Positions 58,178 to 64,000 of a stretch of 64,000 bases of DNA are shown in pieces (the stretch's first letter is position 1; every line of letters starts with the position of its first letter). Position numbers and translations under genes: made by a program. Location: NCBI RefSeq assembly GCF_000260715.1, contig NC_017834.1:744001-808000 (forward strand), in the 5' to 3' direction. Origin of the DNA: Bifidobacterium animalis subsp. animalis ATCC 25527 (lineage in GTDB: Bacteria; Actinomycetota; Actinomycetes; Actinomycetales; Bifidobacteriaceae). The notes beneath the pieces are model-generated. The model had not been told where the DNA came from and did not search any database. It was given only the letters and a program-made list of their open reading frames with translations.

Positions 58178-59146
58178 ATGGCAAGCGACAAGAAAAACGG
58201 CAGAGGTTCGAAAAAGGGCGAAGCCATCACAGCGGTGGAACGCAAGGCCAGGAAGATGGCTGAGCGCCTCGCGCGGGAGGCAAAGAGCAGTGAAACGCTC
58301 AGCGCCGCATGGTCGTTGCCCCCGGCGCAGTTATTGCGGTTCCATTCGCATACGCGTTTGGTCGATATCGATGCCGGATCAAAACCAGGGTTTGACGGTG
58401 ACCAGGCGGCCGGTGAGCAGTTCATCGCCGACAGCAGCTCCGAAATAGCCAACTATCAGCGGCTCATGTACGCCAACGGCATCCATGGTGACGCGCATCG
58501 CGTGCTCATCGTGCTGCAGGGCATGGACGCCTCCGGCAAAGGTGGCATTGTGCGCCATGTATTCAGTCAGGTGGATCCAATGGGCATTCACTACCATGGC
58601 TTCGGCAAGCCGAGCGAGGAGGATCTCGCCCACGACTACCTGTGGCGTATTCGCAGGGAGTTGCCGGCAAATGGCTGGATATCCATCTTCGACCGTTCGC
58701 AATACGAGGACATCGTGATGCCGCGCATCACAGGTTCCCTGCCTGAGGCGACATGGCGCGCACGATACGGGCAGATCAATGACTTCGAGGCAGAGCTCGC
58801 GGGGTCAGGTTGTGCGATCATCAAGATTTTCCTCGTGTCGAGCAGGCAAGCGCAGAAGCAGCATTTTCTGCGACGTCTCGACGATCCGACACGATACTGG
58901 AAGTTCGACCCCTCCGATCTCGATGCCCGTGACAGATGGGACGATTACATGGCCGCCTGGCAGGAGGTGTTCGAACGGACGAGCACCTCGATTGCACCGT
59001 GGTATCTGATCCCCGCGGACAAGAGATGGTACTCCCGCATGGTCGTTTCGGAGTTGCTGCGCACGACCATGAAGAATTTCAATCAGACATGGCCGCCACT
59101 CGACGCCGATCGTGACGAGGCTCTGGCCAGACTCGGCGTCGAGTGA
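58178..59146 (+). CDS. Polyphosphate kinase 2 family protein
   Basis: Transfers phosphate between polyphosphate and nucleotides (PPK2; related to the polyphosphate:nucleotide phosphotransferase group). The 322-residue protein has Walker A QGMDASGKGGIVRHV near residue 114, HGFGKPSEEDLAHDYLWRI, Walker B/DR motif SIFDRSQYEDIV near 168, and the lid RLDDPTRYWKFDPSDLDARDRW. A basic N-terminal extension of about 50 residues could bind the polyanion. Whether it makes NTP or consumes it cannot be told from sequence. Confidence 0.9.
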   Translation: MASDKKNGRGSKKGEAITAVERKARKMAERLAREAKSSETLSAAWSLPPAQLLRFHSHTRLVDIDAGSKPGFDGDQAAGEQFIADSSSEIANYQRLMYANGIHGDAHRVLIVLQGMDASGKGGIVRHVFSQVDPMGIHYHGFGKPSEEDLAHDYLWRIRRELPANGWISIFDRSQYEDIVMPRITGSLPEATWRARYGQINDFEAELAGSGCAIIKIFLVSSRQAQKQHFLRRLDDPTRYWKFDPSDLDARDRWDDYMAAWQEVFERTSTSIAPWYLIPADKRWYSRMVVSELLRTTMKNFNQTWPPLDADRDEALARLGVE

Positions 59147-59157
59147 ACAGTTGGGTC

Positions 59158-61746
59158 TCAGCGCGCCTTCACGGTGGCGGCATCGTTGTCGTTGACTACG
59201 TCACGCACCGAGTAGTCGGTGAACACCACTTCTCCGCTATCTTGCGTGGCATCGAGATCTACAGTGCCGGTGATCGCCCAATCGTGGTCGCCGTCGGAAT
59301 CATCGATGATCTGCCGCACCGTCCACTCGTGGCAATCCTGCTCATGGCGGGTATCGAGGACGAAATACTCACCGCCGCGAGCTCTGGCATCCGTGTTCAC
59401 ATATTCGTGCTCATCATAGAAGTCATCGAGCACATCTTCCCACGTGTGCACATCGTAATACCATGCCTTGTCGAGTGCCCCCAACTCATCGGGCCGGTCG
59501 AGGTCCATGAGCTGCACACGGCGGAACATCGCATTGCGAATGAGCACGATGAGCCCGCGACGATCTTCCACCACGGCGTTCGCCACATTCGGTGCGGCGA
59601 GGTTCGCGGCCTCCTGCGCCTGTGTACCGGCATTCTCCCATTCGTCCACGAGACTGGAATCAATCGAGCGGACCAGAACGCGCAACCATGCGATAATGTC
59701 GTCGAGTTCCTCGTTGCGTTTCTCCGGGGGTACCGTTCTGGCCAGCACGCGGTATGCATCGGAGAGATAGCGCAGCAGCGTCCCCTCCGAACGGGCCGCG
59801 TTGTAGCGTGTGATGTAGCCGTTGAAATCGGAAGCGGTCTCGACCATGTCGCGCACCACGGACTTGGGATTGATCCAGTAGTCGTTGGCCCAGGGAACGT
59901 CTTTCCTATACTGGTCGAATGCCTCAGTGAGCAGGTCGTTCAATGGTTTGGGATAGGTGATGTCCTGCAGACGGTCGAGACGTTCATCGTAATCGACGCC
60001 ATCGGCTTTCATCTCCTCCATCGCCCTGTCCCGGGCCTGCCGCTCCTGGGCGCGCAGGATCTGCTTTGGATCCTCCAACGTGGCTTCGGCCATTGAGATC
60101 ACATCGAGTGCATATGACGGGGAGTCGGGATCGAGCAATTCAAGGGCGGCAATGAGGAATGGGCTCAGCGGTTGGTCGAGCGCGAAATCCTGCGGAAGAT
60201 CGACGGTGGTGTAGTAGTAGTCGCGGCCGTCCTCCTGTTCGATTTCGATCACATCGGTGTCGATGAGTGTGCGGAAGATCTCATCGGCGCGGGTGCGCAA
60301 CGCATTCTTCTGCTCCTCGGTCTGCGCGGAATCGTCGATGAGTCGCTCGATGCGTTTTCTGGCATCGCCGCCCTGGGCGACCTCATTGAGCACCATCGAA
60401 TGGGTGATCTTCATATGGGGGATCAGCGTTTCCGGTTCTTTCTCGATCAGCTTGTCGAATGTGGACTCATTCCATGTCACGAATCCCTCCGGTGCCTTCT
60501 TTCGCTTGATCTTCCTGAGTTTCTTCGGATCACCCCCCGCCTTCGCCACGGCACGGGCGTTTTCAATTTCGTATTCGGGAGCTTCGGCGATCACCAGTCC
60601 TTCGGTGTCGAAGCCCGAGCGGCCTGCGCGTCCGGCTATCTGATGGAACTCACGTGCGCGCAGTTTTCGCATATGGATGCCATCGAATTTGGTCAGCTGC
60701 GTCAGGATCACCGAATGGATCGGTACATTGATGCCCACGCCAAGCGTATCAGTGCCGCAAATGACGGGCAGCAGCCCCTGCTGGGCGAGTTGCTCCACCA
60801 GACGACGGTAACGGGGGAGCATACCTGCATGGTGGATTCCCACGCCGGTACGGAGCAGCCGTTGGAGGATCTTCCCGAAGCCCGTTGTGAACTTCGTGCC
60901 CGACATCGCCTTGGCGATTGCCTCGCGCTGCTCCTTGGTGGACACACCGGTGTTCGACAGTGACTGCGCGGTGTCGAGTGCGGCATCCTGTGAGAAATGC
61001 ACGATGTATATGGGGGTCTCACCGTTCTGTACCGCCAGTTCCACCGTTTTCTCGAGCGGATCGGTGGTATATCGGTAGCTGAGTGGCACAGGCCGGCGTG
61101 CCTCGGCGATGATGTCCACGTCGGTGTCAGTGAGGTCCTCGAGCGAATCCGCAATCGTGTCCACATTGCCCAACGTCGCGCTCATGAGAAGGAACTGGGT
61201 CTGTGGAAGGGTAAGCAGCGGCACCTGCCACGCCCAGCCGCGTTCCGGATCGCCGTAGTAGTGGAATTCATCCATGGCCACGCAGCCGATGTCAGCCCGA
61301 CGGCCTTCACGCAGCGCCTGATTAGCGAGAATCTCGGCCGTGCAGCATATGATTGGCGCTTCGGCGTTGATATGCGAGTCACCGGTGATCATACCCACAT
61401 TCTCTCTGCCGAACACATTGACCAACTCGAAGAACTTCTCGGAGACCAGCGCCTTGATCGGCGCGGTGTAGTACGAGCGCCGTCCAGTGCACAATGCCGC
61501 GAAATGCATACCCAGCGCGACCAGCGACTTTCCCGAGCCGGTAGGTGTGTTGAGTATTACATGGTCTCCAGCGAGCAGGTCGAGCACCGCCTCCTCCTGA
61601 TGCGGCCATGGCTCTATGCCACGCTCCTCGACCACCCAGTCGAAGAATCGTTCATAGATCTCATCGGCATCCAGTGATCTGTTGTCCTCCCCGCGGGAGG
61701 GCACCAATCTCATCAATGCCGTCCGTTCGTCATCTACCTCTGCCAT
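59158..61746 (-). CDS. DEAD/DEAH-type superfamily 2 helicase with DUF3516
   Basis: An 862-residue actinobacterial helicase. Motifs in order: Q-like PWPHQEEAVLDLL, Walker A LNTPTGSGKS (near residue 66), Walker B as DEFHYY (near 157), MSATLGN, and motif VI QIAGRAGRSGFD. The C-terminal ~280 residues match DUF3516. It belongs with Ski2-like RNA/DNA helicases, so a role in RNA turnover or DNA repair is possible. GAGG precedes the ATG. It diverges from rarA across a spacer containing a perfect LexA box 75 bases upstream, so it may belong to the SOS regulon. Confidence 0.88.
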   Translation of the reverse strand: MAEVDDERTALMRLVPSRGEDNRSLDADEIYERFFDWVVEERGIEPWPHQEEAVLDLLAGDHVILNTPTGSGKSLVALGMHFAALCTGRRSYYTAPIKALVSEKFFELVNVFGRENVGMITGDSHINAEAPIICCTAEILANQALREGRRADIGCVAMDEFHYYGDPERGWAWQVPLLTLPQTQFLLMSATLGNVDTIADSLEDLTDTDVDIIAEARRPVPLSYRYTTDPLEKTVELAVQNGETPIYIVHFSQDAALDTAQSLSNTGVSTKEQREAIAKAMSGTKFTTGFGKILQRLLRTGVGIHHAGMLPRYRRLVEQLAQQGLLPVICGTDTLGVGINVPIHSVILTQLTKFDGIHMRKLRAREFHQIAGRAGRSGFDTEGLVIAEAPEYEIENARAVAKAGGDPKKLRKIKRKKAPEGFVTWNESTFDKLIEKEPETLIPHMKITHSMVLNEVAQGGDARKRIERLIDDSAQTEEQKNALRTRADEIFRTLIDTDVIEIEQEDGRDYYYTTVDLPQDFALDQPLSPFLIAALELLDPDSPSYALDVISMAEATLEDPKQILRAQERQARDRAMEEMKADGVDYDERLDRLQDITYPKPLNDLLTEAFDQYRKDVPWANDYWINPKSVVRDMVETASDFNGYITRYNAARSEGTLLRYLSDAYRVLARTVPPEKRNEELDDIIAWLRVLVRSIDSSLVDEWENAGTQAQEAANLAAPNVANAVVEDRRGLIVLIRNAMFRRVQLMDLDRPDELGALDKAWYYDVHTWEDVLDDFYDEHEYVNTDARARGGEYFVLDTRHEQDCHEWTVRQIIDDSDGDHDWAITGTVDLDATQDSGEVVFTDYSVRDVVNDNDAATVKAR

Positions 61747-61820
61747 GTTCGTTCCTCACGCCTGCGCATCCATATTCCGTTGCAATGCTAGTCGAAGAGC
61801 ATGATGGACACACCATAACG

Positions 61821-61836
61821 TCGAACATTTGTTCGA
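61821..61836. promoter_or_regulatory. Perfect SOS box (LexA operator)
   Basis: TCGAAC-ATTT-GTTCGA is a perfect 16-bp palindrome and an exact match to the actinobacterial/Bacillus LexA consensus (CGAAC-N4-GTTCG). It overlaps the -35 box of rarA and lies between rarA and the divergent DUF3516 helicase. Confidence 0.9.
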
Positions 61837-61857
61837 ATTCGTTGTAGTGGTTACACT
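61829..61857 (+). promoter_or_regulatory. Promoter of rarA
   Basis: TTGTTC (61829-61834) and TACACT (61852-61857) are spaced by 17 bases. The -10 box ends seven bases before the ATG at 61865. The LexA box covers the -35 hexamer, so LexA would block polymerase binding. Confidence 0.6.
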
Positions 61858-61864
61858 GTTGCCT

Positions 61865-63391
61865 ATGAGCGATGACATGACGAACGACCTGTTCGCGGCG
61901 AGCGACCCATCCGAAGACGTGGTGAGACCGCTGGCGGTGCGTATGCGCCCGACCACCCTCGATGAGGTGGTGGGGCAGCGCCATGTGCTTGCGCCGGGTT
62001 CCCCATTGCGTCGTCTCGCCGACCCCGCCTCGACGGGTTCGCTCACCGCCCCGAGCTCGGTGATTCTGTTCGGCCCTCCGGGTGTGGGCAAGACAACACT
62101 GGCCCATATAGTCGCGAAGCAATCCGGGCGGCAGTACGAGGAACTCTCCGCCGTCACGTCCGGCGTCAAGGATCTTCGCGAGGTGCTGCGCCGTGCCCAT
62201 GAGCGACTGGTGAGTCAGGGCAAAGAGACCGTTCTGTTCATCGACGAGGTGCACCGCTTCTCCAAATCGCAGCAGGATGCATTGTTGCCCAGCGTGGAGA
62301 ACCGTGACGTGACCTTCATCGCGGCGACCACGGAGAACCCGAGCTTCTCGGTGATCAAACCGCTGCTGAGCCGTTCCGTCGTGGTCAAACTCGAATCGTT
62401 GGAACCTGAAGAGCTCCGGACGGTGATCGAACGGGCGGTGTCGAACCCTCGTGGCTTGGGGGGCAAGGTGCGTGTGCAAGACGATGCCGTGGATGAGATC
62501 ATTCGTCTGGCAGGTGGAGATGCCAGGAAATCTCTGACCATACTTGAGGCGGCAGCAGGTGCCGTTGACGAATCGGGATCGAACGTTCCTGCCGAGATCA
62601 CTGCAGACGTGGTCTCCACCGTGATGAACGTGGCGGCTGTGAGGTATGACAGGAACGGTGACGATCACTACGATGTGATCTCGGCGTTCATCAAATCGAT
62701 GAGAGGTTCCGATGTGGACGCCACGCTGCATTACCTGGCCCGCATGATCCGGGCCGGGGAGGATCCGAGGTTCATCGCGCGCCGCATCATGATCGCCGCT
62801 GCCGAGGAGGTCGGCATGGCAGCGCCGCAGATCCTGCAGACCACCGTAGCTGCGGCTCGGGCGGTGCAGATGATCGGCATGCCGGAGGCCCGGATCATTC
62901 TATCGGAGGCTGCGATAGCGGTGGCGACCGCGCCGAAGTCAAATGCCAGTTATATGGCCATCAATCAGGCATTGGCCGATGTGGATGCGGGGCTCATAGG
63001 TCAGGTGCCGCTGCATATTCGCAATGCACCCACGACATTGATGAAATCGTGGGGCAATCACGAGGGATACCGCTATGCCCATGATTACCCGAATGCGGTG
63101 GTGGAACAGCAGTACATGCCTGACGAGCTCGTCGGGCGTGAATACTATCATCCCAACAGTCGCGGCTATGAACGAGAGATAGGTCCGCGGCTCGACCGGA
63201 TTCGCGCCATCATACACGGCGAACCGGCTCCACCGGCCCCGACCCAGACGGAACGGAAACCGACGGAACCGGTGGATCCTGCGCATACTGAGCATCCCGG
63301 TGAAACTCAACGCTCACAGATGAAAGGCAAGAATGACGACGCGACCGACACAGGCCGGAAAGAAGAGGATCGCGAACACGGCGGCGAATGA
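61865..63391 (+). CDS. rarA: Replication-associated recombination protein RarA (MgsA)
   Basis: Clamp-loader-like AAA+ ATPase acting at stalled forks. The 508-residue protein has RPTTLDEVVGQRHVL, Walker A FGPPGVGKTT near residue 72, Walker B LFIDEVHRFSKSQQDALLP, sensor ATTENPSF and the MgsA C-terminal domain (NGDDHYDVISAFIKSMRGSD). A polar, Pro/Thr-rich tail of about 50 residues is extra. The start at 61865 lacks a ribosome site and follows the promoter by seven bases. The last 59 bases overlap the next gene in another frame. Confidence 0.94.
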   Translation: MSDDMTNDLFAASDPSEDVVRPLAVRMRPTTLDEVVGQRHVLAPGSPLRRLADPASTGSLTAPSSVILFGPPGVGKTTLAHIVAKQSGRQYEELSAVTSGVKDLREVLRRAHERLVSQGKETVLFIDEVHRFSKSQQDALLPSVENRDVTFIAATTENPSFSVIKPLLSRSVVVKLESLEPEELRTVIERAVSNPRGLGGKVRVQDDAVDEIIRLAGGDARKSLTILEAAAGAVDESGSNVPAEITADVVSTVMNVAAVRYDRNGDDHYDVISAFIKSMRGSDVDATLHYLARMIRAGEDPRFIARRIMIAAAEEVGMAAPQILQTTVAAARAVQMIGMPEARIILSEAAIAVATAPKSNASYMAINQALADVDAGLIGQVPLHIRNAPTTLMKSWGNHEGYRYAHDYPNAVVEQQYMPDELVGREYYHPNSRGYEREIGPRLDRIRAIIHGEPAPPAPTQTERKPTEPVDPAHTEHPGETQRSQMKGKNDDATDTGRKEEDREHGGE

Positions 63392-64000
63392 CGACCGCAT
63401 CTCCCCGAAGCTCATTGGCTCGATCGTTTCGGTGGGATCCTTGGCGTTCATAGGAATCCTGACCGAGACCGTGATGACCGTACTGTTCCCCGAACTTATG
63501 GTGGAGTTCTCGGTGAACACTGCAACCGTGCAATGGATCACCACGATCTATCTGCTATCGGTGGGTGTCACCATGCCCGTCTCCTCTTATCTCAAGCGTC
63601 GTTTCACGATGAAATCCGTGTTCGTGACAGCTGTGGCGCTCGCTGTTGTCGGTTCGTTCATCATGATCGTGGGCACCAGCTTCCCTGTCATCATCATTGC
63701 CCGCGTCATTCAAGGTGTGGGTTCCGGCATCGCGACGCCGCTGATGATCAACATCATTCTTGAACAGTCTCCCCGCTCCAAGGTGGGTAGGCTCATGGGC
63801 GTGGGGTCGCTCGTCATCACCGTCGCCCCGGCCATAGGTCCCACCGTTGGTGGTGCTGTGGCCAGTATCTGGCCGTGGCGTTCGATTTTCGTCATCGTCA
63901 TCCCCGTTATTGTGCTCATCTCGTTGCCCATAGGACTCAAGTGCATCACGCAGACGAAGCCCACGGAGGCGGTGAGTCTGAATCCGTTGCAGTTCCTCGC
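63333..64000 (+). CDS. MFS transporter, DHA2-like drug exporter (5' part; runs off the window)
   Basis: The 222 visible codons encode an N-terminal basic, cytoplasmic stretch and the first five to six membrane helices of a major facilitator protein. Motif A-like SVGVTMPVSSYLKRRF and motif C-like GPTVGGAVASIWPWRSIFV point to the 14-helix EmrB/QacA type of proton-driven drug exporter. The ATG at 63333, preceded by AAAGG, lies inside rarA, giving a 59-base overlap in a different frame. An ATG at 63474 (Met48) or later would avoid the overlap but would cut off the first membrane helix. Confidence 0.8.
   Translation, partial: MTTRPTQAGKKRIANTAANDDRISPKLIGSIVSVGSLAFIGILTETVMTVLFPELMVEFSVNTATVQWITTIYLLSVGVTMPVSSYLKRRFTMKSVFVTAVALAVVGSFIMIVGTSFPVIIIARVIQGVGSGIATPLMINIILEQSPRSKVGRLMGVGSLVITVAPAIGPTVGGAVASIWPWRSIFVIVIPVIVLISLPIGLKCITQTKPTEAVSLNPLQFL

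Overview
The window looks like a chromosome segment of a Bifidobacterium (Actinobacteria, roughly 60% GC). The evidence is the carB-pyrF-gmk / rpoZ-metK-priA-fmt housekeeping order, a Pup-ligase locus without 20S proteasome genes, actinobacterial families (ARC ATPase, DUF3027 beside a CspB-like protein, DUF3516 helicase, DUF349, PPK2), a gluABCD-type transporter and CIRCE-controlled groEL. The species cannot be fixed from sequence alone; the animalis/pseudolongum side of the genus would fit. No rRNA, tRNA, CRISPR array, insertion sequence or prophage was seen. Almost all DNA is coding.

Layout. 1-5045: end of carA, carB, a pyrF-like gene and gmk, overlapping or nearly so. 5142-7007: ilvD, inverted. 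7102-16977: rpoZ, metK, cfa, priA, fmt, serB (inverted), a DedA membrane protein and the ARC ATPase. 17060-21471: dop, a degenerate inositol-monophosphatase-fold protein, pup and pafA. 21549-26045: hup, a pseudokinase/flippase-like membrane fusion and purB, all inverted. 26096-33258: a long minus-strand block of MoxR, DUF58, a small membrane protein, two VWA proteins and a coiled-coil membrane protein, joined mostly by 4-base overlaps, followed by a WXG100-like small protein and an alpha/beta-hydrolase. 33385-38815: ung, a LytR_C-domain protein, a cold-shock protein, groEL, a WXG100 protein and a TPM-domain membrane protein. 38869-43131: a PhoP-like two-component pair, a second cold-shock protein and DUF3027. 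43219-48237: a Ser/Pro-rich surface protein, a tandem Usp protein and clpC. 48629-53441: aspS, hisS (inverted) and a DUF349 protein. 53619-58065: a cinnamoyl-esterase-like hydrolase and a gluABCD-type amino-acid ABC transporter. 58178-64000: PPK2, a DUF3516 helicase, rarA under a perfect LexA box, and the start of an MFS exporter that runs off the window.

Points of most interest: (1) the pyrF-like gene has lost the DxKxxD catalytic signature (it reads D-C-L-H-G-G); (2) the Pup locus has no proteasome genes, a Pup that already ends in Glu, an ARC without a GQYL tail, and a pseudo-IMPase inserted between dop and pup; (3) a WXG100-like gene sits directly upstream of a secreted-effector-like hydrolase, and an orphan WXG100 protein with a YxxxE tail lies elsewhere; (4) a pseudokinase is fused to a flippase-like membrane domain; (5) a perfect SOS box lies over the rarA promoter; (6) a recurring promoter geometry, with the -10 box 6-8 bases from the start codon, implies many leaderless mRNAs; (7) gene ends carry unusually long perfect hairpins (20-31 bp).

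Start codons were moved downstream of the longest possible reading frame wherever a Shine-Dalgarno sequence, an ATGA-type overlap or family homology supported it. Domain names come from recognised motifs, not from a database search.
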